Shown here: positions 44,906-53,914 of the stretch, one piece after another | Layout: every line of letters starts with the position of its first letter | How positions within the stretch are numbered: the stretch's first letter is position 1 | Assembly: GCA_964369385.1 (NCBI GenBank) | Contig: CAYJEY010000001.1 | Location: forward strand, 124,001-188,000 | DNA: 64,000 bases | From: CALVGQ01 sp964369385 | Lineage (GTDB): Bacteria > Bacillota_I > Bacilli_A > Erysipelotrichales > Erysipelotrichaceae | Reading direction: 5' to 3' | Notes under the pieces: model-generated | What the model saw: the letters and a program-made list of their open reading frames with translations, nothing else | Told to the model about the DNA's origin: nothing | Databases searched by the model: none | Position numbers and translations under genes: made by a program

Positions 44906-46210
44906 ATGGAAAAACAAATTTTCGCAGCTCTTGAAATTGCAGATCATGAAATTAGATTAGTTATCACAGAATTTCATAACACTCGATTTCATGTGTTGAA
45001 AGTAGAGCGAGTAGAATGTTCATGTTTACAAAAAGTTAGTTATTCAAATTTGGAAAGCTTCCAAATTAAAAATAAAGAGGAAGTCGTAAAAACGATTCAG
45101 GCAGTGATTGCGGATGCATCTAAAAAATTAGGTGTACAAATCACAAAAGTACTTTTAAGTGTACCTAGTGTTGGAACTACACGTGTTCCTGTTAATGTAA
45201 GTGATCGTGTAGAAAATCCAGATGGAATTGTCACTCCATTTGAGATTGGTAAAACTTTGAAGAAGGCAATGAATGTTGCTATGTCAGAAAGACATGTATT
45301 AGTGAATGCTGTTTGTTCAAAATTCACCAGTGATGGAATTACAACGCGTAAGATCCCTTACAATAAGGTGTGTAATGAATATATGTTGTTGATTGATTTA
45401 TTTAAAGCAAATCGTCAACTCGTATTTGATTTAGTTGCATGTGTTGAAGAGGCTGGTTGTAAAGTGTTAGACATATGCTTAGATTCATACGCGATTTCGA
45501 AAGAGGCGAGCTTATTAAGTCAAGCTTTAGAACAAAATATTGTTTTAGTTAAGTTAGAAAGAGATTCAACTACAATCGCTTATTTAAGTGATAACCGTCT
45601 AGTAACTTCAAGTGTAGTGAGTGATGGTTATTTGTCATGGTTAGATATTTTACATAAAAATCATCATCTACCTAAAGAGATTATAAATACAATCATTTTA
45701 AATAATGCAAATTTAAGTCGTTCAGATTATACTGAAAATGTAGTTTACTTGTGGTCAAAACGCCAAGTTAAACAAATGTTAACACAAAAACAATTGCATC
45801 TTTATATGGAAGAAGGAATTGAAAAATGGACTTCTATGATTAAAGAAGCAAGTGCGCAAACGATTGGAAACAAAAAGAACAAAATCGTGATTACAGGAGA
45901 GGGAGCTGATCTTGTCGGTATTGCACAATATGTAGAAAAAATCACGGGATGTGAAACGAAAGCATATTGCTCGGATACATTAGGTGTTCGCTCTTCAGCA
46001 CTAACAACTTGCCTAGGATTATTTTATGCCTATAAAGATCAACAAGAAGTGTTGGGGAATTTTGAAAGTGCAATCAATGATGAAGTGGTTACACAAGTAC
46101 CAGTTCAACCAGTTGAAGAAAAACAATCTGATATTTCAGATACAAATATTAAAGGATTATTGAAAAACTTTTGGGGTGGCATCACTTCAAATAAAGGAAG
46201 GGAAGAATAA
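44906..46210 (+). CDS. ftsA: Divergent FtsA-like actin-fold cell-division protein
   Basis: A 434-residue protein directly upstream of ftsZ. FtsA-like order is visible: the SHS2/1C region with VLLSVPSVGTTRVPVNV near 90 and VTPFEIGKTLKKAM, the adenosine-type motif IVITGEGADLVGIAQYVE near 330, and a C-terminal amphipathic tail IKGLLKNFWGGI for membrane binding. Phosphate motif 1, normally D-I-G-T/S, reads LEIADHE, and phosphate 2 is also degenerate (KLERDST). AGGAGG precedes the ATG. It tethers FtsZ to the membrane; ATP binding may be altered. Confidence 0.85.
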   Translation: MEKQIFAALEIADHEIRLVITEFHNTRFHVLKVERVECSCLQKVSYSNLESFQIKNKEEVVKTIQAVIADASKKLGVQITKVLLSVPSVGTTRVPVNVSDRVENPDGIVTPFEIGKTLKKAMNVAMSERHVLVNAVCSKFTSDGITTRKIPYNKVCNEYMLLIDLFKANRQLVFDLVACVEEAGCKVLDICLDSYAISKEASLLSQALEQNIVLVKLERDSTTIAYLSDNRLVTSSVVSDGYLSWLDILHKNHHLPKEIINTIILNNANLSRSDYTENVVYLWSKRQVKQMLTQKQLHLYMEEGIEKWTSMIKEASAQTIGNKKNKIVITGEGADLVGIAQYVEKITGCETKAYCSDTLGVRSSALTTCLGLFYAYKDQQEVLGNFESAINDEVVTQVPVQPVEEKQSDISDTNIKGLLKNFWGGITSNKGREE

Positions 46211-46212
46211 AG

Positions 46213-47283
46213 ATGATGAACTATGATACACAAGGAGCACAAATTAAGGTGTTTGGTATTGGTGGAGGCGGAAATAATGCTGTAAACCGTATGTATGAAG
46301 AAAAAGTAAGTGGAATAGAGGATTATGTAGCAAACGTAGAATACTTTGTTGCTAACACGGATATTCAAGCATTAGACTCATCTCCAGTTCCTAATAAGTT
46401 AGTGATGGGTACACTAGGAGCGGGATCAAATCCCGAAGTAGGACGAAAAGCTGCATTAGATCATGAAAATGAAATTCGCACTGCCATGGAAGGTGCAGAT
46501 ATGGTTTATATCACTGCCGGTATGGGTGGTGGAACAGGAACAGGTGCTGCTCCTGTATTCGCTAAAATTGCTCGTGAACTTGGTGCTTTAACAGTAGGTA
46601 TCGTAACTACACCGTTTCGTTTTGAAGGAAAAACACGAAATGGACAAGCATTAGAGGGATTAGAAGAATTAAAGAAAAATGTAGATTCATTAATCATTGT
46701 TTCAAACAATCGATTACTTGAGTATGCTGGACATATTCGCATTGAAGACGCATTCAAAGAAGCTGACTTAATCTTAATGCAAGGAGTTCAAACAGTGACT
46801 GACTTAATTGCAGTTCCTGCAATGATTAACCTTGACTTTGCCGATGTTCAATCAGTTATGCGTGACCAAGGTCGTGCACTTATTGGGATTGGAGAAGCAA
46901 GTGGAGAAAACGCTGCATATGAAGCTGCTAAGCAAGCTGCAGAATCACCACTTCTTGAAGCACAGTTCAAAGGAGCTCGTAAAGCAATCATCAACATCAC
47001 TGGGGGACCAGACATTACTTTACTTGATGCTGAAGTTGCGACTACTTATATGCAAGAGAATTCTGGGCATAATTTAGACTTAGATGTTATCTTTGGAATC
47101 ATGGTTAATCCAAATCTTAAAGATAAAATCATCATTACGATTATAGCTACAGGTTTTGATGATGAAGAAACAGTAATTGTACCAACACAAACAGTGACTG
47201 CTACTAAACCAGTTGATACTGTAGGTAGTGTGAACTTTGTGGATGATGAAACACTTATCCCTGATTTCTTTAAAAAACGCTAA
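46213..47283 (+). CDS. ftsZ: Cell division GTPase FtsZ
   Basis: A 356-residue tubulin homologue that forms the Z ring. GGGGNNAVNRM, the tubulin signature GGGTGTGAAPVFA near residue 105, and NNRLLEYA are present. The C-terminal tail ends with IPDFFKKR, the FtsA-binding peptide, after a short ~30-residue linker. It lies two bases after the FtsA-like gene. A strong hairpin follows. Length is at the short end for the family because of the short linker. Confidence 0.97.
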   Translation: MMNYDTQGAQIKVFGIGGGGNNAVNRMYEEKVSGIEDYVANVEYFVANTDIQALDSSPVPNKLVMGTLGAGSNPEVGRKAALDHENEIRTAMEGADMVYITAGMGGGTGTGAAPVFAKIARELGALTVGIVTTPFRFEGKTRNGQALEGLEELKKNVDSLIIVSNNRLLEYAGHIRIEDAFKEADLILMQGVQTVTDLIAVPAMINLDFADVQSVMRDQGRALIGIGEASGENAAYEAAKQAAESPLLEAQFKGARKAIINITGGPDITLLDAEVATTYMQENSGHNLDLDVIFGIMVNPNLKDKIIITIIATGFDDEETVIVPTQTVTATKPVDTVGSVNFVDDETLIPDFFKKR

Positions 47284-47288
47284 TTATT

Positions 47289-47321
47289 AAGCGGAAGGAA
47301 AAACCTTCCGCTTAGTTTTTG
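47289..47321 (+). terminator. Terminator of ftsA-ftsZ
   Basis: AAGCGGAAGG-AAAAA-CCTTCCGCTT followed by AG and T residues. Confidence 0.92.
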
Positions 47322-47338
47322 TTTAAAAAGGAGAATAT

Positions 47339-48568
47339 ATGATAAATAGTATTGCTAAACAATGTTTAAAGTGTAAAAATGCCCGATGTCAAAAAGGCTG
47401 TCCTATATCTACGCCGATTGCAGAAGTTTTGACATTAATAGAGCAAGGAGAGCTAGATCAAGCTCAAAAAATACTGTTTGAAAACAACCCGTTTTCAGCA
47501 GTTTGTGGGGTGATATGTGATCATCAAAAACAGTGCTATGGACACTGTGTACTTAATGCTAAAAATACACCTGTTCCGTTTTATCGAGTTGAACAAGAAA
47601 TTTCAGCAAATTATCTAAAAGGATTAAAACTTAATAAGTCTACAGAAAATGGCAAGCGTATAGCGATCATTGGTGGTGGACCAGCGGGGATGAGTGTTGG
47701 ACTACTACTACGTCAAGCAGGCTGTAAAGTTACTATTTTTGATGCACATGAGCGTTTATGTGGTGTACTTCGATATGGTATTCCCGAAATGCGATTATCT
47801 CGAGAAGTATTAGATGATATGGAAGAATTATGCATAAGTTCAGGAATAGAAATTCGTCCTAATATGTTGATTGGGCCTGTAATAAGTATCGATAATTTAC
47901 TAGAAGATGCTTATGATGCAGTGTTTATTGCTACCGGAGTATGGAATCCTAAGAAATTATCAATTAAAGGTGAAACACTTGGTCATGTGCATTATGCGAT
48001 TGATTTCCTAAAGAATCCAAATGTGTTTCACTTAAAAGAGAAGGTAATTGTAATTGGAGCAGGAAATGTTGCGATGGATGCAGCCCGTTCGGCACGTAAG
48101 TTAGGTAAACAAGTATATGTTTATTATCGCAAGGGATTTGCAGAAATGAGCGCTTCTGTACAAGAAATTGAAGATGCGAAGGCGGATGGAGTTGAATTTG
48201 TGCTCTTTAAAGCACCACTTGAGATAAAAGAGAATGGTGTTATTTTCGCGGATTGTATAAATGAAGTTAGTGAGGATGGAAGAGTTGTAACACGGATGGT
48301 CGAGAATTCTGAGCACTTGATTGAATGTGATCAAGTCATTATTGCGATTAGTCAGGTAGCCAAACGCAATCTTGTTTCATCAGCTAAAGATTTACAGCTT
48401 ACCAAGTATGGTCTTCTTATGATTGATGAAGTGGGGAATACATCAAAACCAGGTGTATTTGCGAGCGGTGATGTAGTGAGTGGAAGTAAGAGTGTAGTTG
48501 AAGCAATTGCTCATTCTAAGATTGTGGCGAAGACGATGCTTGAATATTTAGAGGAAAAAGAGGATTAA
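47339..48568 (+). CDS. GltD-like NAD(P)-dependent FAD/Fe-S oxidoreductase
   Basis: A 409-residue flavoprotein related to the small subunit of glutamate synthase. The N-terminal Cys-rich segment CLKCKNARCQKGCP and later CGVICDHQKQCYGHC would bind two 4Fe-4S clusters. FAD motif IIGGGPAGMSVG near residue 107, NAD(P) motif VIGAGNVAMDAARSA near 242, and FASGDVVSG near the end. No large subunit is nearby, so it may serve as a stand-alone electron-transfer subunit. AAGGAG precedes the ATG. Confidence 0.88.
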   Translation: MINSIAKQCLKCKNARCQKGCPISTPIAEVLTLIEQGELDQAQKILFENNPFSAVCGVICDHQKQCYGHCVLNAKNTPVPFYRVEQEISANYLKGLKLNKSTENGKRIAIIGGGPAGMSVGLLLRQAGCKVTIFDAHERLCGVLRYGIPEMRLSREVLDDMEELCISSGIEIRPNMLIGPVISIDNLLEDAYDAVFIATGVWNPKKLSIKGETLGHVHYAIDFLKNPNVFHLKEKVIVIGAGNVAMDAARSARKLGKQVYVYYRKGFAEMSASVQEIEDAKADGVEFVLFKAPLEIKENGVIFADCINEVSEDGRVVTRMVENSEHLIECDQVIIAISQVAKRNLVSSAKDLQLTKYGLLMIDEVGNTSKPGVFASGDVVSGSKSVVEAIAHSKIVAKTMLEYLEEKED

Positions 48569-48570
48569 AA

Positions 48571-49287
48571 ATGAAAAATTTATTAGACGTGCATACACAT
48601 ACGATCAGTAGTGGACATGCTTATAGTACACTTCAAGAGAATATTAGTGTTGCTGCTCAAAAGCAACTTACTTATTATGGAATGAGTGACCATGGACCAA
48701 TCATGTATGGTGCGCCTCATTCTTATCATTTCAGTAATTTGCGTGTGATTCCTTCAATGATTGATGGAGTATATGTCTTAAAAGGTGCGGAGATAAATAT
48801 TTTAAATCGACACGGAGATGTTGATTTAGAAGAAATTGATTTAGCGTCACTTGATTATACGATCGCTTCTATTCATCGTGTATGTTTTGATGGATCGACA
48901 AAAGAAGAAGCTACAGAAGGGGTGATTCAAGCGATGCACAATAAATATGTGCGCATTATTGGGCACCCAGATGATTCGAGATTTCCACTTGACTATGAAG
49001 CGGTAGTTCAAGCTGCAAAACAAACAAATACACTACTTGAGGTCAACAATAGCTCTTTGTTGCCAACTAGTTTTAGAGAAGGTGCAAATGAGAATTATTT
49101 AACGATGTTAGAATTATGTATGAAGTATGAAGTGCCGGTTATCTGTAATTCGGATGCTCATATTAGTTCGGCAGTTGGTAATTGTGAAGACGCGTTAGCT
49201 TTGTTAGATTCTCTTGAGTTTCCAAAACATTTGATTGTGAACTACAATCAAGATTTAATCAATAAATTCTTACTAGAGAAGAAGTAG
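48571..49287 (+). CDS. PHP-domain phosphoesterase (YcdX-like)
   Basis: A 238-residue PHP phosphatase. Metal ligands are visible in DVHTHTISSGHAYST at the N-terminus, SDHGPIM, GAEINI, SIHRVC, GHPDDSRF and NSDAHIS near the end. The family comprises trinuclear-metal phosphatases related to YcdX. It begins two bases after the GltD-like gene and is followed ten bases later by a MazG-like gene, likely one operon. Confidence 0.9.
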   Translation: MKNLLDVHTHTISSGHAYSTLQENISVAAQKQLTYYGMSDHGPIMYGAPHSYHFSNLRVIPSMIDGVYVLKGAEINILNRHGDVDLEEIDLASLDYTIASIHRVCFDGSTKEEATEGVIQAMHNKYVRIIGHPDDSRFPLDYEAVVQAAKQTNTLLEVNNSSLLPTSFREGANENYLTMLELCMKYEVPVICNSDAHISSAVGNCEDALALLDSLEFPKHLIVNYNQDLINKFLLEKK

Positions 49288-49297
49288 AGAGGGGATT

Positions 49298-49663
49298 ATG
49301 GAGAAGTCATTGACAGTAGCTCAAATGCAAGAGATGCAAAGAGAATTGTATGAAGTAAATCGTGAGAAGTGGACACCAAGAAATCCTGAACATGCAAAGG
49401 ATTACATGCTATATATGATTGAGGAATTAGGTGAAGCCATTGCTATTTTTAAAAAGAAGGGAAATGAAGCCATCATGAATGAAGATGATGTGCGTTATGC
49501 CTTTGTAGAGGAGATGGTTGATGTACTCATGTATTATCATGAAGTATGTATAAGTTATGGAATATCTCCTAGTGAGTTAAGTGATGCTTATGAGAGTAAG
49601 ATTAAGAAAAATTTAAGTCGCAATTATTCTCGCGAATACGAAAAAATGTTTAAAGATAAATAA
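49298..49663 (+). CDS. MazG-like nucleotide pyrophosphohydrolase
   Basis: A 121-residue all-alpha NTP-PPase. The metal-binding pairs EELGEAI (residue ~44) and VEEMVDVLMYYHEV (~70-83) match the EExxE...ExxD pattern. It would hydrolyse non-canonical or excess NTPs to NMP and PPi. GAGGGG precedes the ATG. Third gene of a probable operon with the GltD-like and PHP genes. Confidence 0.85.
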   Translation: MEKSLTVAQMQEMQRELYEVNREKWTPRNPEHAKDYMLYMIEELGEAIAIFKKKGNEAIMNEDDVRYAFVEEMVDVLMYYHEVCISYGISPSELSDAYESKIKKNLSRNYSREYEKMFKDK

Positions 49664-49666
49664 TGA

Positions 49667-49700
49667 AAATGACACTACGATTTTGTGGTGTTATTTTTAT
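49667..49700. terminator. Bidirectional terminator after MazG-like and membrane protein genes
   Basis: AAAATGACACTAC pairs imperfectly with GTGGTGTTATTTT, with A and T tracts on both sides. Confidence 0.75.
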
Positions 49701-50241
49701 AAGGTTTGTTTGTGGTGGACATGTAATGATTTAAAATGAGTGAAAAAATAATCATTGTATTTGTGATAATGATTTCAAGAACCCCATTAATTCCAGAGAA
49801 TTTAATAAATTGGTAAGTACATAAAATGATTGATAAACAAGAGAGTTTAAGAAGTAATAATGCTTGAGCTTGATTAATCAAATAAAAATGATAGATGAAT
49901 TTAATTAGTATCGCACTCATTGCAGTAAAGAAAAGATAAGCAAAGAAGAGGTGTGAAAAAGTTAAAAGTGGATATTGAGTGGGCTGGTAGGGCGTGATGA
50001 GAGTGATTAACAAACTAAGCCAAGTGATCAAACTCAAGATAAACCATGTCCTTGATTTGTATACATACTTATTATATGGAAGTACGAGATAAAAAATCAC
50101 TCCTGTACTTGCTAAAGACCAACAAACACAGATAATTCGATGAGTTTCAATTAAACCTGTCAAATTATCATCATGGAGTGGAAAAACAACAATCAAACTA
50201 GTATTAAAAATGAGGATTAAAGTAGTGATGATGTATTTCAT
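49675..50241 (-). CDS. Six-helix membrane protein of unknown function
   Basis: A 188-residue protein not recognised. About six hydrophobic segments cover nearly the whole length, with short polar loops and a Lys/Asn-rich C-terminus. The start at 50241 follows AAAGGAGG; the upstream part of the open frame is not credible since it runs into the pheA promoter region. Divergent from pheA, from which 80 bases separate it. Confidence 0.65.
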   Translation of the reverse strand: MKYIITTLILIFNTSLIVVFPLHDDNLTGLIETHRIICVCWSLASTGVIFYLVLPYNKYVYKSRTWFILSLITWLSLLITLITPYQPTQYPLLTFSHLFFAYLFFTAMSAILIKFIYHFYLINQAQALLLLKLSCLSIILCTYQFIKFSGINGVLEIIITNTMIIFSLILNHYMSTTNKPYKNNTTKS

Positions 50242-50321
50242 GGAAATCCTCCTTTTTTCTCTTGTACCTATTATAGCAAAACAGTATAATATATAAATAG
50301 TTAAATTTGAGGAGTGGAGAT

Positions 50322-51155
50322 ATGAAAGTCGGATTTTTAGGTGCTTTTGGCACATTTAGCGAAATTGCCGTAAAGCATTATTTTAAGGATATAAGTTATG
50401 AAGCATGTAACTACAAAGATTTTGCAACTATGATTCAAGATGTTGGTGCTGGTTTGATTCAATATGCCATGTTACCTGTAGAAAATACGACAACTGGTTC
50501 GATATTTAGAGCTTATGATTTATTAAAGGATGCCAATGTATATGCTGTAGGGGAGCAATGCGTTCGTATTGATGAGCATTTAATTACCTTACCTGGAGTA
50601 AAAATTGAAGATATTAAACAAGTGTATTCTCATCCAGAGCCAATTGAACAGTGCCAAGGATTTTTTAAGAAATATCCATGGATTCAAGCTGTGCCTTATC
50701 AAGATACTGCGAAAAGTGTTGAATTTGTAAAAGAGAAAAATGATCGTTCAATTGCTGCACTAGCTAGTTATCTTGCAGCTGAACATTATCATATGCCAAT
50801 ATTAATGGAGCGTGTCCAAGACAATCAAAATAACATCACGCGCTTCTTTTGTATTACAAATGAATACAGTGTACAAAGTGATGCTAATAAAATTAGTTTA
50901 ATGTTGACGTTGAATCATGAACCTGGAGCGTTGTTTCGAGTAGTTGAAGTTTTTGCCAAACATCATATTAATATGGTAAAATTAGAATCAAGACCAATAC
51001 CGGGGAAAATTTTCGAATATTGTTTTTATTTAGATATTAGTGGAAATGTATTGCAAGCAGATATTAACGCTGTTTTAGAAAGTGTGAAATCACACTGTAT
51101 AGCACTTCAAGTCTTAGGGTGTTATAGAAAATATGAAGTGGAGGAATTACTATGA
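50322..51155 (+). CDS. pheA: Prephenate dehydratase
   Basis: A 277-residue enzyme converting prephenate to phenylpyruvate for phenylalanine synthesis. The catalytic domain shows GAFGTFSEIAVKHYF, LPVENTTTGSIF and HPEPIEQCQGFF, and the NITRFFCI segment near 185. A C-terminal ACT domain (~195-275) with NHEPGALFRVVEVFAKHHIN and ESRPIPGKIFEY provides feedback inhibition by phenylalanine. It stands without other aromatic genes. GAGGAG precedes the ATG. The stop overlaps the next gene by four bases. Confidence 0.95.
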   Translation: MKVGFLGAFGTFSEIAVKHYFKDISYEACNYKDFATMIQDVGAGLIQYAMLPVENTTTGSIFRAYDLLKDANVYAVGEQCVRIDEHLITLPGVKIEDIKQVYSHPEPIEQCQGFFKKYPWIQAVPYQDTAKSVEFVKEKNDRSIAALASYLAAEHYHMPILMERVQDNQNNITRFFCITNEYSVQSDANKISLMLTLNHEPGALFRVVEVFAKHHINMVKLESRPIPGKIFEYCFYLDISGNVLQADINAVLESVKSHCIALQVLGCYRKYEVEELL

Positions 51156-51772
51156 AAAAAATATGGATGAGTGTTTTATTTCTACTATTAGCAGTAGGAT
51201 GTACTACGCAAGTTGACCAACCAGAACCAACACCAACAGCAGAGAGTGAATTTATTGAACCGTGTTCTATTGAAGCTGATTGTAGTGATGAAGAAGAAAT
51301 CGTTGCAGATATGAGTGAATATGAAGGAGTTGGAGAGGAACATGTTTTTGTTTCAAAAGAATATCCTGATTTATTGGAAATGATTGAAAATAAAGAAACA
51401 GCGATCGTTTACATTGGTCGTGAAAGTTGCCCGTTTTGTTACGAGCTTGTTCCAGTTTTAAATGAAGTGGCATTAGAAAATGAAGTGACTGTTTACTATG
51501 TCAATACAAGAACTAATCACAGTACAAGTGATGAAGGTAAAGCCCAACTTGAGGAAATAAAAATTTATTTAAATGATTTTCTAACAGAAGATGATGAAGG
51601 TAATAAAGCAATGTATGTACCGAATGTATTATTCATGAAAGAAGGCGAAGTATTTGCGAACCATGTTTCTACAGTAGATGGACATGATGCCAATGAATCT
51701 AAAATGAATGATGAACAAACAGCGCAACTAAAAGATATATTAACTCAACATGTTGTTGGTTTATATGAATAA
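51152..51772 (+). CDS. Thioredoxin-like lipoprotein
   Basis: A 206-residue protein. The signal peptide ends with a lipobox LLAVGC (Cys17), so it is anchored outside. An acidic linker with two extra Cys (EPCSIEADC) precedes a thioredoxin-like domain with the active site ESCPFCYEL near residue 93 and a cis-Pro segment YVPNVLFM near 152. It could act as an extracytoplasmic thiol oxidoreductase. It overlaps pheA by four bases and lies before gmk. Confidence 0.8.
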   Translation: MKKIWMSVLFLLLAVGCTTQVDQPEPTPTAESEFIEPCSIEADCSDEEEIVADMSEYEGVGEEHVFVSKEYPDLLEMIENKETAIVYIGRESCPFCYELVPVLNEVALENEVTVYYVNTRTNHSTSDEGKAQLEEIKIYLNDFLTEDDEGNKAMYVPNVLFMKEGEVFANHVSTVDGHDANESKMNDEQTAQLKDILTQHVVGLYE

Positions 51773-51790
51773 AAATATATAGGAGTATTT

Positions 51791-52363
51791 ATGGGAAAAG
51801 GATTATTGATTGTATTAAGTGGCCCTAGTGGGGTGGGTAAAGGAACAGTTTTAAAGGAATTACTAAAAGACGAAAATTTAAAACTTTCTTATTCAGTTTC
51901 TATGACGACAAGATCAGTACGTGCTGGAGAAGTTGATGGAGTAAACTACGATTTTGTTACGCGTGAGAGATTTATGGATGCCATTGAGAAAAATGAGTTA
52001 TTAGAGCACGCAGAATTCGTAGGGAATTTTTATGGAACACCTTTGGCCAATGTTGAAAAACTAAGGAATGAAGGTCGGAATGTATTGTTAGAAATTGAGG
52101 TGCAAGGATGCTTGCAAGTAGCAAAAAGTTGTCCTGATGCATTGACTATTTTCATTACGCCTCCAAATATGGATGAATTAGAAAGTCGCATACGCAAGCG
52201 CGCAACTGAACCAGAAGAAGTAATTCAACAACGCTTAAGCAAAGCAATGAGAGAAATGGAAATGATTTCACAATATAAGTATGTAGTCTGTAATGATGAT
52301 CCTGTATTAGCATCAGACATCGTTGCTTTGATTATTAAAAGACATATGCAACATCAACAATAA
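51791..52363 (+). CDS. gmk: Guanylate kinase
   Basis: A 190-residue kinase making GDP from GMP. The P-loop SGPSGVGKGTV starts at residue 10. The GMP-binding part includes SVSMTTRSVRAGEVDGVNYD and the lid has RKRATEPEEVIQQRL. TATAGGAG precedes the ATG. Length and motifs are standard. Confidence 0.97.
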   Translation: MGKGLLIVLSGPSGVGKGTVLKELLKDENLKLSYSVSMTTRSVRAGEVDGVNYDFVTRERFMDAIEKNELLEHAEFVGNFYGTPLANVEKLRNEGRNVLLEIEVQGCLQVAKSCPDALTIFITPPNMDELESRIRKRATEPEEVIQQRLSKAMREMEMISQYKYVVCNDDPVLASDIVALIIKRHMQHQQ

Positions 52364-52387
52364 CTGGATCATGTGATTCAGTTTTTA
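52362..52387 (+). terminator. Hairpin after gmk
   Basis: AACTGGATC-ATGT-GATTCAGTT followed by T residues, a moderately strong terminator overlapping the gmk stop. Confidence 0.65.
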
Positions 52388-52416
52388 TTGTGTATAGAAG
52401 TAGATGAGGTGAAAGT

Positions 52417-53136
52417 ATGCAACAAATTTTTGTGCAACATGAAGTAAAGTTAAATGAATCGTTTTATCTTAATAATGAACAAACACATCATTTTTTAGTT
52501 GTTATGCGGTTAAATAAACCACAAACGCTAAGGGTGGTAGATTCAATGCAAAGACGCTTTTATGCGCAGATTGAACCGCAAGGAAAACAGGTAAGTGTTA
52601 CATGCACACAAGAGATTTTACATAGTTGTGAACGTGAGCATCATGTGACTTTATTGATGGGATTGATAAAAAAAGATAAATGGGATTTTTTAATTCAAAA
52701 ATGCACAGAGTTGGGTGTTCATCGAATTGTACCTTTTGAATCAAAAAGGACGGTAGTGAAAAGTAAGGATGAGCGTATAGACAAGCAGTTGCAGCGTTGG
52801 AATAAAATTGCAACTGAAGCTGCTCAACAATGTAAACGAGATGTTGTTCCTGAGGTATGTAAACCGATTAGCTTTAAAGAAATCACAAACTATTCATCAA
52901 GTTATAATTTTATCGCATATGAAGATGCTCAACAATCAGGGGTATTTCTTCGTGACGTCGTGAGAGCTGAGGGAGATATAACTATTGTGGTTGGTCCAGA
53001 GGGTGGATTTGAAGCGCAAGAAGTAGCACAGTTAATGCAAAATGGTTTTGAATGTGTTACACTCGGGAAGCGTATTTTAAGAGCGGAAACAGCCGCTATA
53101 TATATGTTGAGTGCGATTGATGCACTTATAGAATAG
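52417..53136 (+). CDS. rsmE: 16S rRNA m3U1498 methyltransferase
   Basis: A 239-residue SPOUT methyltransferase. The N-terminal PUA-like domain includes HHFLVVMRL. The SAM-binding knot shows ITIVVGPEGGFEAQEV near residue 190 and LGKRILRAETAAIYML near 218. It methylates U1498 in the decoding centre. GAGGTG precedes the ATG. The next gene follows after seven bases. Confidence 0.96.
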   Translation: MQQIFVQHEVKLNESFYLNNEQTHHFLVVMRLNKPQTLRVVDSMQRRFYAQIEPQGKQVSVTCTQEILHSCEREHHVTLLMGLIKKDKWDFLIQKCTELGVHRIVPFESKRTVVKSKDERIDKQLQRWNKIATEAAQQCKRDVVPEVCKPISFKEITNYSSSYNFIAYEDAQQSGVFLRDVVRAEGDITIVVGPEGGFEAQEVAQLMQNGFECVTLGKRILRAETAAIYMLSAIDALIE

Positions 53137-53143
53137 AGGTTGT

Positions 53144-53914
53144 ATGAAAGAAGTAATTCAGTTGTGTCACAAGTCCAATAAGAGTGAGTTATTAAAACAC
53201 AAAGATATAAAACGTAAGATTACAGAAATGACAAAAGCACTGCAAATATTTAAGATTGATGTAAGTTGTAAGTGCGATCTTGATTATTTTAAATTATCAA
53301 TTATTTCGCAAGGATTGCTTGCAAAGCAATTTATTCAAGATGCCTACGAAGAAGTAGGTCACGAAATGTTTGAAATATGGCAAACGTTGGAATATAAAAC
53401 ACGTAATGAGTTTGCGAATAAGGCGTTGAAAGAGAAAAAAGTGAATTATCCACACTTTGATGTTGATAATGCTACAATATATATTCCGTTTTTTGATGAG
53501 TTGACAAATATTTTTTATGACCGTGAAGTGGCAATGCTGCAACTTCCACAATATTTTCGTCTTTATAAGGATTTCAAAGATAAGATGATTGATGTGGGAC
53601 ATTATAAGTGGTATCCATATGAATATGGTTTTTTAGATGTACAGTATTTGGGGCGTGTGAATGAGTTGTTTGCGATATATGTGAAAGAGAATCATAAGAT
53701 ATATTTTATTGAGTCTGATCAAGTAAAATATGTATTTCCCTTATCACTTAAGCATCGATGTCAATCACTTGATGTTGAGCGTGTTAAACCACTATTGGAG
53801 GCAATTGCTAATCAAGAGGAAACAGCATTGATTCAATGGTGTTTAAATAGTGGTCAAATAGATGAAAAGACAAAAAAAGCGTGTATTAAATTATTAAAGA
53901 AGGTAAAGAAATGA
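53144..53914 (+). CDS. Conserved-context protein of unknown function
   Basis: A 256-residue protein not recognised. It is mostly charged, mixed alpha/beta, with aromatic clusters such as YKWYPYEYGFLDVQYL near 165 and no signal peptide or membrane helix. Base composition and codon use look like the neighbours. GAGGTTGT precedes the ATG, and its stop overlaps the mtaB start by four bases, so it is coupled to rRNA- and tRNA-modification genes on both sides. A role in RNA or translation is possible but unsupported. Confidence 0.6.
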   Translation: MKEVIQLCHKSNKSELLKHKDIKRKITEMTKALQIFKIDVSCKCDLDYFKLSIISQGLLAKQFIQDAYEEVGHEMFEIWQTLEYKTRNEFANKALKEKKVNYPHFDVDNATIYIPFFDELTNIFYDREVAMLQLPQYFRLYKDFKDKMIDVGHYKWYPYEYGFLDVQYLGRVNELFAIYVKENHKIYFIESDQVKYVFPLSLKHRCQSLDVERVKPLLEAIANQEETALIQWCLNSGQIDEKTKKACIKLLKKVKK

